A stretch of DNA of 64,000 bases from Paenibacillus durus ATCC 35681 (GCF_000993825.1 NZ_CP011114.1:4898001-4962000); one strand, 5' to 3'. Counted from the stretch's first letter, positions 1-9,467 are shown. Notes: generated by a model not told the origin, from the sequence alone. Made by a program: numbers and translations.

Positions 1-75
1 TTCGGCTCGGGCCCGAAGCGTCCAATGAGGCAGCCACCGCAGAATCTGCGGCAGGAGTATGGAGCGATGGATTGA
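1..75 (+). CDS. possible C-terminal end of an upstream gene (partial)
   Basis: Reading from base 1 in frame 1 gives 24 codons rich in Pro, Arg and Gln, ending in TGA just before a strong terminator. The position relative to the terminator suggests the 3' end of a plus-strand gene cut by the window edge. Frame 3 is also open but runs into the terminator. The family cannot be identified. Confidence 0.2.
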   Translation, partial: FGSGPKRPMRQPPQNLRQEYGAMD

Positions 76-87
76 ATAGAAAAAAAG

Positions 88-134
88 AAGGGGCGTTCAT
101 GGTCACGATGGGTGACTTGAACGCCCCTTTTTGG
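88..134. terminator. bidirectional rho-independent terminator
   Basis: AAGGGGCGTTCA at 88-99 pairs with TGAACGCCCCTT at 118-129, with an inner GTCAC/GTGAC extension. T-runs flank both sides (T-rich after 126 on plus, A-run 81-86 giving a U-tract on minus), so it can end both the upstream plus-strand gene and the minus-strand gluconokinase gene. Confidence 0.85.
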
Positions 135-186
135 GTATTTAGTAGATGCCCCTAATGTAGACGACCGGATTTTATTGATATAGAGC

Positions 187-1731
187 TTATTCCCTGGCCT
201 GCTCGCGTTGGAATTTGGCAATCGCCGCATAGTTGCTTTCCAGACTGCGGAACAGCGAGATGAAAATAGGCAGCAATTGCTTGTATACGCCTGAGTCGGC
301 TTTATTCGGCAGATGGCGATGGGTTGTGCCGATCATGCCAAATACGGCGCTCAGGGAATCGATTCGTCCGATCGCGTACAGACCGAGTACGACTGCGCCC
401 AGGCAGGAGCTCTCAAAGCTCTCTGGAACGACAACCTCCTGGTCGAAAATATCGGCCATCATCTGCCGCCACAAGGCGGAGCGGGCAAAACCACCGGTCG
501 CCATAATCCGCTGCGGGCGCCCCATTTGCTCTTCCACCGCCAGCATAACGGTATACAGATTAAAGATGACGCCTTCCAGCACGGAGCGGATCATATGCTC
601 CTTGCGGTGGTTCATGGTGAGTCCGAAGAAGGAGCCTCTGGCATCGGCGTTCCAGAGCGGAGCGCGCTCCCCGGTCAGATAAGGATGGAACAGCAGGCCT
701 TCGCTTCCGGCCGGCACATGTTCGGCAATCCGGGTGAGCACATCATAAGGATCGATGCCAAGCCGCTTGGCCGTCTCCACCTCAGATGCGGCAAATTCGT
801 CCCTAACCCAGCGGAAAAGCATGCCGCCATTGTTGACAGGACCGCCGATAACCCAGTGCTTCTCGGTCAAGGCGTAACAGAAGATCCGTCCTTTCGGATC
901 GACTACCGGTCGATCGGCTACTGTGCGGATCGCTCCGCTCGTGCCGATGGTGGCAGCCACGACGCCCGGCTCAATGGCGCCTACACCGAGATTGGAGAGA
1001 ACGCCGTCGCTGGCGCCGACGATAAAGGGGGTATCCGGCAAGAGCCCGATTTCTTTGGAAGCTTCCGGCAGCAGTCCGCAGGCGGCATAGGTCGTCGGTA
1101 CAAGGCGGGACAGGCGGCTTTCATCAATCCCGGCAATATTCAGCGCCTCCTTATCCCATTCGAGCCGCTCCAGATTCATCATGCCGGTGGAAGAGGCGAT
1201 GGAGTGGTCCACGATATAATCCCCGAATAGCTTAAAGAAGATATATTCCTTGATCGAGATGAATTTATGCGCTTTTTCGAACAGCTCGGGCTGCTCCTCG
1301 CGCATCCACATCAGCTTCGTGATCGGGGACATGGGGTGAATCGGCGTGCCTGTGCGCAGATAAAGCTCATGTCCGCCAAGCTCATTCTTCAATCGCAGCG
1401 TCTGCTCGGCGCTGCGATTGTCGGCCCATGTAATGCATTTCGTCAGCGGATGGCCGTCCTTGTCAACGGCAATGACGCTGTGCATGGCGGAACTGAACGA
1501 GACGAACAGGATATCCTTGGCCTCCACCCCGCTCTGCCGCATAACAGCCGAAAGGGTGTACATAACGGATCGAAAGATTTCCTCGGGGTCCTGCTCGGCA
1601 ATGGACGGCGAGGGGGTATATAGCGGATATCCGTGATCCGCCTTGGTTACGATGGTCCCGTTCTCTGTGAACAGCACAGACTTGGTGCTCGTTGTCCCCA
1701 TATCGACACCAATCATATATTGAGTACTCAT
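187..1731 (-). CDS. gntK: gluconokinase, FGGY carbohydrate kinase family
   Basis: ATP-dependent phosphorylation of D-gluconate to 6-phosphogluconate in the cytoplasm. The 514-residue length matches Bacillus-type GntK of the FGGY (xylulokinase-like) family. Residues 7-21 carry the actin-fold phosphate loop (GVDMGTTSTKS), the second ATPase half has IGTSGAIRTV near residue 263, and the family signature YLTGERAPLWNADARG follows. It is the last gene of a minus-strand gluconate locus, 118 bp after gntP, and ends at a strong bidirectional terminator. An AGAAGG-type ribosome site precedes the ATG. Assignment to gluconate rather than xylulose rests on the gntP and gntR neighbours. Confidence 0.95.
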   Translation of the reverse strand: MSTQYMIGVDMGTTSTKSVLFTENGTIVTKADHGYPLYTPSPSIAEQDPEEIFRSVMYTLSAVMRQSGVEAKDILFVSFSSAMHSVIAVDKDGHPLTKCITWADNRSAEQTLRLKNELGGHELYLRTGTPIHPMSPITKLMWMREEQPELFEKAHKFISIKEYIFFKLFGDYIVDHSIASSTGMMNLERLEWDKEALNIAGIDESRLSRLVPTTYAACGLLPEASKEIGLLPDTPFIVGASDGVLSNLGVGAIEPGVVAATIGTSGAIRTVADRPVVDPKGRIFCYALTEKHWVIGGPVNNGGMLFRWVRDEFAASEVETAKRLGIDPYDVLTRIAEHVPAGSEGLLFHPYLTGERAPLWNADARGSFFGLTMNHRKEHMIRSVLEGVIFNLYTVMLAVEEQMGRPQRIMATGGFARSALWRQMMADIFDQEVVVPESFESSCLGAVVLGLYAIGRIDSLSAVFGMIGTTHRHLPNKADSGVYKQLLPIFISLFRSLESNYAAIAKFQREQARE

Positions 1732-1849
1732 AACTCAGACCTTCTTTCCAAAAATGATGCGAAGGGGCCGGACTGATTCTCCGCCTCTAAAGAAGAATCA
1801 GGGCGACGCCTTCGCAAAGACTTCGGGTAAGTGCTTTCCTTATATTGAA

Positions 1850-3211
1850 TTATATAAAGACGCTCAAAATCAAGATGAAGATGAGCGCAACGACAGACAA
1901 GAGGGTTTCCATAACCGTCCAGCTTTTCAAAGTCTGAACGACGGACATGCCGAAGAATTCCTTAATCATCCAGAAGCCGGCGTCATTAACATGCGAGAGG
2001 ATGAGCGATCCGGCGCCGGTCGCCAGAACGACAAGCTCGATAGGGGCGCCGGAGCTTACAGCAAGAACCGGGGCGACGATTCCGGCCGCCGTCGTCATCG
2101 CCACGGTTGCGGAGCCGGTAGCGACGCGGATCAACGCGGCGACAAGCCAGCCGAAGAAGATCAGGTTCACATGGGTCTGCGTTGCAAGCGAAGCGATGGC
2201 TCCGCCGACGCCGCTGTCGATCAGCACTTGCTTGAATGCTCCGCCTCCGCCGATAATCAGGATGATTGAAGCGGTCGGCGCGAGACATTCGCTTGTGAAG
2301 CGGGAGATATCTTCTTTCTTGAAGCCGCGGGCAAAGCCGAGCGAGAAGAAGGAGAAGACAGCCGAGATCAGTAGGGCAATGACTTCATGCCCGATAAATT
2401 TGGCGAATGGCGTAAATACATTTACCGCTTCCGGATCAAGAATGTCGGCAATGGAGCCGATCAGCATCAGAATAACGGGCATCAGGATTGTCAAGAGGGT
2501 AATTCCAAAGTTTGGGAGAGTCTTCACGCTTTTGGTGGCAAACTGTTCGGCCAACTCCGTTGGCGGCTGCACCTGAATGCGTTTACCGATAAATTTGCCG
2601 AACAGCGGTCCGGCGATCACAGCGGTTGGCAGGCCGACGATTATGGCATACAGGATCGTTTTGCCCAAATTTGCGCCGTAAGCGTCAATGGCAATCATCG
2701 GCGCGGGATGCGGCGGCACAAGTCCATGAACTGTGGACAGACCGGCGAGTACCGGAATTCCAATTTGCAGCAGCGACATTTTGGTTTTGCGGGCGACCAT
2801 GAACACGACCGGAATAAGCAGGATAAGGCCAACTTCAAAGAATACGGGAATCCCGACGACAAAGCCGACGAGCATCATGGCCCAGTGAACCCGTTTTTCT
2901 CCGAACCGGTCCACAAGCGTAGTGGCGATGCGCTCGGCGCCGCCGGATTCGGCCATCATTTTCCCAAGCATGGTCCCAAGGCCAATGACGATCGCGATTG
3001 TGCCAAGGGTGCCGCCGAGACCGCCGGTAATTGATTTGATCAGTTTCTGATATTCCATACCGGCAAGCAGACCCAGAGCCAGCGCGGAAAGAAGCAGGGT
3101 GACGAACGGATTCCATTTGTATTTGGCAATCAGTGCAACCAGAAATACAATAACGAGCAGTGTCCATACCAGCAGCGTCGCATTATGGCTAAGTCCGAAC
3201 AAACTGTTCAT
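1850..3211 (-). CDS. gntP: gluconate:H+ symporter, GntP family
   Basis: Integral membrane importer of gluconate, 453 residues, close to the usual 440-450 of the GntP family. The sequence is almost entirely alternating hydrophobic segments (about 12-14 membrane spans), with the conserved HGLVPPHPAP stretch near residue 165 and SHVNDAGFWMIKEFFG near residue 405, both typical of GntP transporters. It lies between gntR and gntK on the same strand, so uptake and phosphorylation of gluconate are encoded together. Its upstream gap of 164 bp holds a candidate GntR operator and a cre-like site, so it probably has its own regulated promoter. Confidence 0.95.
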   Translation of the reverse strand: MNSLFGLSHNATLLVWTLLVIVFLVALIAKYKWNPFVTLLLSALALGLLAGMEYQKLIKSITGGLGGTLGTIAIVIGLGTMLGKMMAESGGAERIATTLVDRFGEKRVHWAMMLVGFVVGIPVFFEVGLILLIPVVFMVARKTKMSLLQIGIPVLAGLSTVHGLVPPHPAPMIAIDAYGANLGKTILYAIIVGLPTAVIAGPLFGKFIGKRIQVQPPTELAEQFATKSVKTLPNFGITLLTILMPVILMLIGSIADILDPEAVNVFTPFAKFIGHEVIALLISAVFSFFSLGFARGFKKEDISRFTSECLAPTASIILIIGGGGAFKQVLIDSGVGGAIASLATQTHVNLIFFGWLVAALIRVATGSATVAMTTAAGIVAPVLAVSSGAPIELVVLATGAGSLILSHVNDAGFWMIKEFFGMSVVQTLKSWTVMETLLSVVALIFILILSVFI

Positions 3212-3280
3212 GATAATCCCCCTTTAAGTAGTGGATGCCAAGGTTGTGGAGTGGCATCAGATATTTTCTATTATTTTACT

Positions 3281-3294
3281 ATAGAGCGTTTTCA
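3281..3294 (-). promoter_or_regulatory. candidate catabolite-responsive element upstream of gntP
   Basis: On the minus strand TGAAAACGCTCTAT matches the CcpA cre consensus TGWNANCGNTNWCA at 12 of 14 positions, including the central CG. It lies about 70 bp upstream of the gntP start. Gluconate operons in Bacillus are known to be CcpA-repressed; function here is inferred. Confidence 0.5.
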
Positions 3295-3315
3295 ACAAGC
3301 AGTTTTACTCATTGG

Positions 3316-3333
3316 TATACTTGTCGACAAGAA
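3316..3333 (-). promoter_or_regulatory. candidate GntR operator upstream of gntP
   Basis: The plus strand reads TATACTTGTCGACAAGAA, centred on the perfect palindrome CTTGTCGACAAG (3320-3331). It resembles the Bacillus gluconate repressor operator as I recall it (ATACTTGTATACAAGTAT). It sits between gntR and gntP, fitting repression relieved by gluconate. Confidence 0.6.
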
Positions 3334-3375
3334 AAAGCGTACATTAGACAGAGTTCGGCTGATGATTTTTTAAGG

Positions 3376-4047
3376 TTATGGAAGAGCGTGCCCGAGCGTC
3401 AGCATTGAATCGGCAAAATAGTTCTGAACCACCTGGCGGATCGTTTCCGCATTCTGCGACCGCAGTCCTTCAACGATGCTTCGGTGTTTGTCTGCGACCC
3501 AATTCATTCGCTCCTCGCCTTCGGCGAAGCCCTGCTCGGTTGTCACCAGGATGACGGTCATAACGATCTGGCGGATGCTGTTCCATAAATGAAGAATCCG
3601 GGTATGTCGGGCCTGAAGGATAATCGCCTCGTGAAAAGAAAAATCCTGATAGGCAAATTCCACGTAGTCGTTATATTTGACGGCCAGCTTCATCCGGTCA
3701 ATCGTCTGCTCAAGCTGCTGTATCAGCGCATCCTGGGGGCTTCCCGCAAGCCGCTGCTGGGCAAAGCTCTCGATAAGATAGCGTACGTCGTATAACTCTT
3801 TTACATTCTCAAGATTCAAACCGACAATTACGGCGCCCATCCGTTCCAATCGGATCAATCCCTCGGCGGCCAAAGATTTAAGCGCTTCCCGGACTGGGGA
3901 ACGGCTGGTTCCGAATTCTTCGGCGATCCGGTTCTCCGAGAGAACCTCTCCAGCTTTAAGTTGTTCATTTATAATTTGAAGCCTCAGCCGGCAGGCGATA
4001 GACTCTCCAAGCGAGACACCCTGCAGCCAGGCGGTAGGATACTGCAT
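3376..4047 (-). CDS. gntR: gluconate operon repressor, GntR/FadR-type
   Basis: Transcription repressor of the gluconate genes, released by gluconate. The 223-residue product has an N-terminal winged helix (residues ~10-75; LSENRIAEEFGTSRSPVREALKS region) and an all-helical FCD ligand domain. The stretch IRLERMGAVIVGL is nearly the same as in Bacillus GntR, supporting orthology. I start at the ATG at 4047 because AGAGGAG lies 9 bp upstream and the B. subtilis protein aligns from here; an upstream in-frame ATG at 4122 has no such site. It lies between gnd and gntP on the minus strand, with candidate operators before gnd and gntP. Confidence 0.92.
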   Translation of the reverse strand: MQYPTAWLQGVSLGESIACRLRLQIINEQLKAGEVLSENRIAEEFGTSRSPVREALKSLAAEGLIRLERMGAVIVGLNLENVKELYDVRYLIESFAQQRLAGSPQDALIQQLEQTIDRMKLAVKYNDYVEFAYQDFSFHEAIILQARHTRILHLWNSIRQIVMTVILVTTEQGFAEGEERMNWVADKHRSIVEGLRSQNAETIRQVVQNYFADSMLTLGHALP

Positions 4048-4179
4048 TTCACACGACTCCTCTGTGGACGATTTTGCTGTATGCCAATATTCGTTATTTA
4101 CGATAATAGCACACATGCGCATCCGGGTTCTATGTATGAAATGCAGTACTTGGGTTATGCTCCAGCCTCAGGGAGAACG

Positions 4180-5079
4180 TTACTCCTCTTTTACAACGGC
4201 ATGGCCGCCAAATTCATTTCGCAGAGCGGCGACTACTTTGCCGTGGAACGTATTCTCCTCAAGTGATCGATAGCGCATCAGCAGGGAAAGCGCGATTACC
4301 GGCGTGCTGGCCTCAAGGTCAAGCGCCGTCTGCACCGTCCATTTGCCCTCACCGGAGCTCTGCATGACTCCGCGAATGCCGGAAAGCTTCGGATCTTTGG
4401 AAAAAGCGCTTTCGGTAAGCTCCATCAACCAGCCTCGAATAACCGAACCATTCGACCATACCCGGGCAACATCCTCATAGTTAAAGTCGAAGGGGCTCTT
4501 CTCCAGAAGCTCAAAGCCTTCGGCGATCGCCTGCATCATCCCGTACTCAATGCCATTATGGATCATTTTTAAAAAGTGGCCGCTGCCGCTTGGACCGGCG
4601 TACAAATATCCATTCTCCACGGCAAGGTCACGGAATAGCGGTTCGATGGTGCCGAATATCTCGGGATTGCCTCCGATCATGAAGCAGGCGCCATGGGCCG
4701 CGCCCTCGGTTCCGCCTGAAGTTCCTGCGTCGAAAAAGTGAATGCCGGACTCGCCCAGCTTCTCAGCTCTGGCAATGGAATCCTTGTAATGGGAGTTACC
4801 TCCTTCGATGACAATGTCTCCTTCATCCAGCAGACCGGAAAGAGTATTCACAACGCCGTCGACAGGTGCCCCTGCGGGAACCATTACCCATAGGATGCGC
4901 GGGCGAGGAAGCTGTGCGGTAAGTTCGGCTATGCCGGGGGCCGCGATGGCTCCAAGCCCTTCAAGCTGGCGGACAGGATCCGGATTGAGATCGCTTACGA
5001 TAACCTCATGACCATGGTTCAACAGATTCAAAGTCAGGTTGTAGCCCATCTTGCCGAGTCCTATTAGACCCAATTTCAT
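4180..5079 (-). CDS. gnd: 6-phosphogluconate dehydrogenase, short (YqeC-like) form
   Basis: Oxidative decarboxylation of 6-phosphogluconate to ribulose 5-phosphate. N-terminal Rossmann fold GLGKMGYNLTLNLL (residues 6-19); the second strand ends in an acidic residue (VSDLNPD), which usually favours NAD+ over NADP+, so NAD specificity is inferred. The substrate loop GTSGGTEGA and the helix KMIHNGIEYGMMQ are conserved. At 299 residues it is the short decarboxylating type rather than the 470-residue GntZ found in the B. subtilis gnt operon. It is promoter-proximal in the locus, with a GntR-like palindrome and a cre site upstream. It completes the route gluconate to pentose phosphate. Confidence 0.93.
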   Translation of the reverse strand: MKLGLIGLGKMGYNLTLNLLNHGHEVIVSDLNPDPVRQLEGLGAIAAPGIAELTAQLPRPRILWVMVPAGAPVDGVVNTLSGLLDEGDIVIEGGNSHYKDSIARAEKLGESGIHFFDAGTSGGTEGAAHGACFMIGGNPEIFGTIEPLFRDLAVENGYLYAGPSGSGHFLKMIHNGIEYGMMQAIAEGFELLEKSPFDFNYEDVARVWSNGSVIRGWLMELTESAFSKDPKLSGIRGVMQSSGEGKWTVQTALDLEASTPVIALSLLMRYRSLEENTFHGKVVAALRNEFGGHAVVKEE

Positions 5080-5112
5080 CTCTAATCACCCCTTTAACCG
5101 TTTTCATTAATT

Positions 5113-5130
5113 CAAGTATACTGGTATACA
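5113..5130 (-). promoter_or_regulatory. candidate GntR operator upstream of gnd
   Basis: The minus strand reads TGTATACCAGTATACTTG, two GTATAC half sites separated by two bases, closely resembling the TTGTATACAAGTATAC arrangement of Bacillus gnt operators. It lies 34 bp upstream of gnd. Together with the site at 3316-3333 it makes GntR control of both transcription units likely. Confidence 0.6.
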
Positions 5131-5179
5131 ACTTCTGTTTGTATCATACGCCCGAGGCAAAAATTTGTAAAGAGGAATT

Positions 5180-5193
5180 TGTAAGCGATTACT
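5180..5193 (+). promoter_or_regulatory. candidate cre (CcpA) site between gnd and hisZ
   Basis: TGTAAGCGATTACT matches the cre consensus TGWNANCGNTNWCA at 13 of 14 positions. It lies about 100 bp upstream of the gnd start (minus strand) and 245 bp upstream of hisZ. Catabolite control of the gluconate genes is the most likely meaning. Confidence 0.65.
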
Positions 5194-5234
5194 GGTATTC
5201 TTTTTTTAAATAGATGAGTCGGTCGAAAAAAAGA

Positions 5235-5252
5235 TATAATGGAAACTATAAT
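5235..5252 (+). promoter_or_regulatory. candidate promoter region of the his operon
   Basis: Two -10-like hexamers TATAAT occur at 5235-5240 and 5247-5252, about 175-190 bp upstream of hisZ. Neither has a good -35 at 17 bp. The long leader that follows contains an inverted repeat (CTTTACTA 5329-5336 / TAGTAAAG 5348-5355) but no T-box AGGGTGG motif that I can see. Confidence 0.4.
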
Positions 5253-5424
5253 AAGGGCACAATAGTCGATTTAAAGGCTGTAATTGACGAAAAATAACCT
5301 GTCATGGTACGATATTAGAAATGCTTTACTTTACTACCACTTTACCATAGTAAAGAATGGTGTGAGCCTTTTAAACAATATCTATTGCTTTGATTTTCTA
5401 ATAACCGATGAGGTGAATTTCAAT

Positions 5425-6639
5425 ATGTCCAAACCGAAGGGCTTTGAGAAGCCCATTGGCTTCCGGGACTATCTCCCGCATGCCGTGAGCAAATTGCGCA
5501 AAATTGAGAATGATGTACTGAATTGCATGGGCCAATGGGGCTATCGCCAGATTATGACGCCTACACTGGAATATTACGATACGGTTGGGGTTGCCAGCTC
5601 TACCTCGGACCAGAAGCTGTATAAGCTGCTGAACAATCGCGGCCAGGCGTTGGTGCTGCGTTCGGAGATGACGGCTCCGGTGGCCCGCGTTGTCTCTTCG
5701 CTGCTTAAGGACGAACCGCTGCCGCTGCGTTTGTCCTACCATGCCAATGTTTTTCGGGCGATAGAGGAGGAGGCCGGACGCGAGGCTGAGTTTTATCAGA
5801 CCGGTGTCGAGCTGGTGGGCGACGATTCTCCGGAAGCCGATGCGGAGGTTGTGGCTCTGGCCATTGCTTCGCTGCAGGCGGCGGGAGTGGGAACGTTCAA
5901 GATCGCCATCGGCCATGTCGGCTTCCTGAACGGACTGTTCCAGGAGGTGGCTCCGGGGCTGCCGGAAGTGCAGGAGGAGCTTAAGAGCCATTTGCTGGGC
6001 CGCGATTATGTCGCTTTCCGTGATGCACTCGGCCGGCTGAGCCTGACCGAAGAGCAAAAAGAAGAGATGGACGGGCTGCTGCGGCTGCGCGGCGGCAAGG
6101 AAATCTGCGGTCAGGCGCTGGAGCTTAGCCGGCATCCGCTCGCCCGCGCCTCGATTGAGCATCTGTGCAAGGTGTGGGAGGTACTGGAGGCTTATGAAGT
6201 ATCCCAGCATGTGCTGATCGATCTGACCATGGTCGGAGATTTCACTTATTATACGGGTATGACGTTCGAAGGCTATGCCGCCGAACTCGGGTTCCCGGTT
6301 TGCAGTGGCGGACGTTACGACAATCTGCTGCAGCAGTTCGGACGGTCGGTTCCTTCAACGGGCTTCTCACTGAAGACGAATCGTATTCTTGACGGCGTCA
6401 GGGGAACGGAAGAGAGACAAGAGCTGCCGACTCTTGTTCAATATGATGTATTGCGGCGCAAGGAAGGACTGAAGGAGTCGATACGGCTGCGGGCCGAAGG
6501 CCATGTCGTGGTAACCCGGCTGGTATCGGAGCCCGGAGACCTAACAACAGCCGATACTGAGGCCGGGACGGGTACAGCGGACGGCAAGCGGTATAGGGAG
6601 ATTTACACATTTGTATCATTTGTAAAAGAGCGCAGCTGA
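5425..6639 (+). CDS. hisZ: ATP phosphoribosyltransferase regulatory subunit
   Basis: Histidyl-tRNA-synthetase-like paralogue that forms a hetero-octamer with the short HisG, providing histidine feedback and activity. The 404-residue product has class II synthetase motifs: motif 2 region (PLRLSYHANVFRA near residue 100) and the motif 3-like SGGRYDNLLQQFG near 295, but no anticodon-binding domain. I start at ATG 5425 with GAGGTG upstream, since homologues begin with the FEKPIGFRDYLP segment; an upstream in-frame start at 5284 would add 47 unsupported residues. It is the first gene of the his operon. Confidence 0.95.
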   Translation: MSKPKGFEKPIGFRDYLPHAVSKLRKIENDVLNCMGQWGYRQIMTPTLEYYDTVGVASSTSDQKLYKLLNNRGQALVLRSEMTAPVARVVSSLLKDEPLPLRLSYHANVFRAIEEEAGREAEFYQTGVELVGDDSPEADAEVVALAIASLQAAGVGTFKIAIGHVGFLNGLFQEVAPGLPEVQEELKSHLLGRDYVAFRDALGRLSLTEEQKEEMDGLLRLRGGKEICGQALELSRHPLARASIEHLCKVWEVLEAYEVSQHVLIDLTMVGDFTYYTGMTFEGYAAELGFPVCSGGRYDNLLQQFGRSVPSTGFSLKTNRILDGVRGTEERQELPTLVQYDVLRRKEGLKESIRLRAEGHVVVTRLVSEPGDLTTADTEAGTGTADGKRYREIYTFVSFVKERS

Positions 6640-6726
6640 GATTGACGGCGTTCAGCCGTAACGGATAGAGGCGTGAAGCTTAACCATTATATATTAAAAA
6701 AACAACTGAAAGGCGGACATAAGCAA

Positions 6727-7362
6727 ATGGCGCAGATACTTAAAGTGGCTATGCCCAAGGGCCGCATTTATGACAAGGCGGCGGAGCTGTTCCGCGCTGC
6801 GGGACTGCCGATTCCTCCGGAGGGCGAGGCATCACGCAAGCTGGTCATTCCGCTGCCTGAAGCGGGGATGGAATTTATTTTGGCGAAGCCGGTGGATGTA
6901 CCCACCTATGTGGAGTACGGAGCGGCGGATATCGGCATCGTCGGCAAGGATGTTCTGCTGGAGGAGAACCGGGATGTGTACGAGCTGCTGGACCTTGGTA
7001 TCGCCCGCTGCCGGATGTCGATCATCGGATTGCCGAACTGGGAGCCGGGTATTCACCAGCGCGTGGCGACGAAGTACCCGAATGTCGCTTCACGGTATTT
7101 CCGGGAGCAGGGCCAGCAGGTTGAGGTCATCAAGCTGAACGGGTCTATAGAGCTGGCGCCGCTGATCGGGCTTGCCGAACGGATCGTCGATATGGTGGAG
7201 ACGGGGCAGACCTTGCGCGAGAACGGACTGGTCGAGCAGCAAAGCATCTTCGGGATTACAAGCAGGCTTGTAGCCAATCGGGTCAGCTACCGGATGAAAA
7301 ATGCGGAAATCCAGCAGCTGTGCGACCGGCTGCAGAGCGTTATTGCTGAACCGGCCCGGTAA
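6727..7362 (+). CDS. hisG: ATP phosphoribosyltransferase, short form
   Basis: First committed step of histidine synthesis: ATP plus PRPP to phosphoribosyl-ATP. The product is 211 residues, the short HisG form lacking the C-terminal regulatory domain, so it depends on HisZ encoded just upstream. Visible signatures are [14 protein letters not shown] at the N-terminus, [10 protein letters not shown] near residue 70 and the PRPP-binding segment [18 protein letters not shown] near 155. The ATG at 6727 is chosen because all short HisG proteins begin here; a GTG at 6673 would add 18 residues. A 200-bp gap separates it from hisD. Confidence 0.96.
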   Translation: MAQILKVAMPKGRIYDKAAELFRAAGLPIPPEGEASRKLVIPLPEAGMEFILAKPVDVPTYVEYGAADIGIVGKDVLLEENRDVYELLDLGIARCRMSIIGLPNWEPGIHQRVATKYPNVASRYFREQGQQVEVIKLNGSIELAPLIGLAERIVDMVETGQTLRENGLVEQQSIFGITSRLVANRVSYRMKNAEIQQLCDRLQSVIAEPAR

Positions 7363-7564
7363 TTGCGTTAATACGTATGCTGTTCCGGCGTACGTTATGG
7401 ACGTAATGACAGTTTGGCAGCCGGGTCACAGCTGAATGCGGCAATAAGCGGCTGCTGTCAGGCGGCCATAACCTGGTATATTTTTCAGAAGGACCGAAGA
7501 AATGAGAGGCGTAAAGCGGGTGGCCAAGGGAGGGCAATCCGGCGATATATAAGGAGGAAAACCA
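7363..7564. other. hisG-hisD spacer
   Basis: About 200 bp without a supported gene. It ends with the hisD ribosome site AAGGAGG at 7551-7557. I see no clear terminator or promoter; short reading frames here lack homology-like composition. Confidence 0.5.
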
Positions 7565-8872
7565 GTGAAGGTGCAATCCAGCAGGGATTTCAAGCTGCAG
7601 CGGGATGTCGATTACGGTACCCCAGAGCAGAATAAGGCCGTTAAGCAAATTGTGGCCGACATCAAACAGGAGGGCGACGCCGCCCTTTTCCGCTATACGG
7701 AAAAATTCGACGGAGCTCGGCTCAGCCGTGACAATGTACGGGTAACCCAGGAGGAGCTTCAAGCCGCTTACGAGCATGTTGAAGAATCTTTTGTCTCGGC
7801 GATCCGGGCCGCAGCGGACAACATCCGCGCCTTCCATGCCAGACAGAAGCGCAACTCCTGGATGGATCTACAGCCCGATGGCACGATTCTCGGGCAGATT
7901 ATCCGGCCGCTGCAGCGCGTGGGCGTATATGTTCCCGGAGGCAAGGCATCCTATCCTTCCTCCGTGCTGATGAACGTGATTCCCGCCCAGATCGCGGGAG
8001 TGCCGGAGATCGTGATGGTAACGCCGCCGGCAACAGGCGGGAAGGAAGGCATCGACCCGTACATTCTGGTCGCCGCCGCCGAGGCTGGCGTGAATGAAAT
8101 CTACCGTGTCGGCGGCGCCCAGGCGGTAGCCGCGCTGGCCTTTGGCACGGAGTCGATAGCCCCGGTCGATAAAATCTGCGGACCGGGCAATATTTACGTC
8201 GCGCTGGCCAAGCGCGAGGTGTACGGCGCCGTCGATATCGACAGCATCGCCGGACCGAGCGAGATTGTCGTGCTGGCGGATGACACCGCCGAACCTGCCT
8301 ATATCGCCGCTGACCTCTTGTCGCAGGCGGAGCATGACGAGATGGCTTCGGCTATTCTCGTAACGGCTTCGCAGGCGCTGGCCGAGGCGGTCGCCGCCGA
8401 GGTGGAGCGGCAGCTTCGGGAGCTGCCGCGTGAGGCAATCGCCCGGGCCTCTGTGGAAAATTACGGCGCCATTATCGTAGTGGAGACGCTGGAAGAAGGG
8501 ATTTCCGTAGTCAACCGGCTGGCGCCGGAGCATCTGGAAATCGTGGCACAGGACCCGATGGCGCTGACCGGGGCGGTCCAGAACGCCGGGGCGATTTTCC
8601 TCGGGCCTTATAGCTCGGAGCCGGTAGGCGATTATTTTGCCGGACCGAACCATATTATTCCAACTAACGGAACGGCGCGGTTCTCGTCGCCGGTGGACGT
8701 GGACGATTTCATTAAGAAATCGAGCCTGATTTATTACAGCAAAGAGGCGCTCTTGCGCGACGGCAAGACGATCATTGAACTGGCTCGCCGCGAAGGGCTG
8801 GAGGCTCATGCCAGAGCGGTGGAAATCAGACTGGAGAACGAAGCGAAGGGTGGAGAAGCGGATGGAGAATAA
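7565..8872 (+). CDS. hisD: histidinol dehydrogenase
   Basis: Final two oxidations of the pathway, histidinol to histidine, NAD+ and Zn2+ dependent. It has 435 residues, the usual length. Recognisable blocks are [18 protein letters not shown] near residue 115, [16 protein letters not shown] near 200, [13 protein letters not shown] near 230, and the zinc-site segment LLSQAEHDE near 255. The GTG start at 7565 is preceded by a strong AAGGAGG 8 bp upstream. The 3' end overlaps hisB by 11 bp, indicating translational coupling. Confidence 0.96.
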   Translation: MKVQSSRDFKLQRDVDYGTPEQNKAVKQIVADIKQEGDAALFRYTEKFDGARLSRDNVRVTQEELQAAYEHVEESFVSAIRAAADNIRAFHARQKRNSWMDLQPDGTILGQIIRPLQRVGVYVPGGKASYPSSVLMNVIPAQIAGVPEIVMVTPPATGGKEGIDPYILVAAAEAGVNEIYRVGGAQAVAALAFGTESIAPVDKICGPGNIYVALAKREVYGAVDIDSIAGPSEIVVLADDTAEPAYIAADLLSQAEHDEMASAILVTASQALAEAVAAEVERQLRELPREAIARASVENYGAIIVVETLEEGISVVNRLAPEHLEIVAQDPMALTGAVQNAGAIFLGPYSSEPVGDYFAGPNHIIPTNGTARFSSPVDVDDFIKKSSLIYYSKEALLRDGKTIIELARREGLEAHARAVEIRLENEAKGGEADGE

Positions 8873-9467
8873 CGGGCAGCAAGCCAGGCAGGCGGGTCTT
8901 TCCCGCAAAACGAACGAAACGGACATTAAGCTGTCGCTGACAGTGGATGGAAGCGGTCAGGCGGAGCTTGAGACGGATGTCCCTTTTCTGAACCATATGC
9001 TCGATCTGTTCACGAAGCACGGCCAGTTCGATCTGTCTGTCCAGGCGCGCGGCGATATCGAGATTGACGATCACCACACGGTGGAGGATATCGGCATCTG
9101 TCTCGGCCAGGCTCTGCGCGAAGCGCTCGGCGATAAGAAGGGCATCAAGCGCTATGCGAGCGTATTTGTGCCGATGGACGAAGCGCTGGCGCAGGTCATT
9201 ATCGATATCAGCAACCGTCCGCATTTTGAATACCGGGCGGAGTATCCTTCCCAGCAGGTGGGCAGCTTCTCAACCGAGATGGTGCATGAATTCCTGTGGA
9301 AATTTGCGCTGGAAGCGCGGCTGACCCTGCATGTCATCGTGCATTACGGCTTCAATACGCATCACATGATCGAGGCGGTATTTAAGGCGCTCGGACGTGC
9401 GGTGGACGAGGCGACAGCGATTGATCCCCGGGTGAAAGGCGTTCCATCCACGAAAGGAGTGCTGTAG
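8862..9467 (+). CDS. hisB: imidazoleglycerol-phosphate dehydratase
   Basis: Sixth step of histidine synthesis, Mn2+-dependent dehydration. The 201-residue monofunctional form shows the two metal motifs [14 protein letters not shown] and [17 protein letters not shown], and [13 protein letters not shown] near residue 43. The ATG at 8862, inside the end of hisD, has GGAG 8-9 bp upstream; an in-frame ATG at 8775 would lie deep in hisD. No histidinol-phosphatase domain is fused, which agrees with the separate hisJ. Confidence 0.95.
   Translation: MENNGQQARQAGLSRKTNETDIKLSLTVDGSGQAELETDVPFLNHMLDLFTKHGQFDLSVQARGDIEIDDHHTVEDIGICLGQALREALGDKKGIKRYASVFVPMDEALAQVIIDISNRPHFEYRAEYPSQQVGSFSTEMVHEFLWKFALEARLTLHVIVHYGFNTHHMIEAVFKALGRAVDEATAIDPRVKGVPSTKGVL

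Noticed and set aside
5284..5424. N-terminal extension of hisZ from an upstream start
   Set aside because: The extension has no homology-like features and a proper ribosome site lies before 5425.
5253..5424. T-box riboswitch before hisZ
   Set aside because: No AGGGTGG-type T-box sequence or antiterminator/terminator pair is seen.
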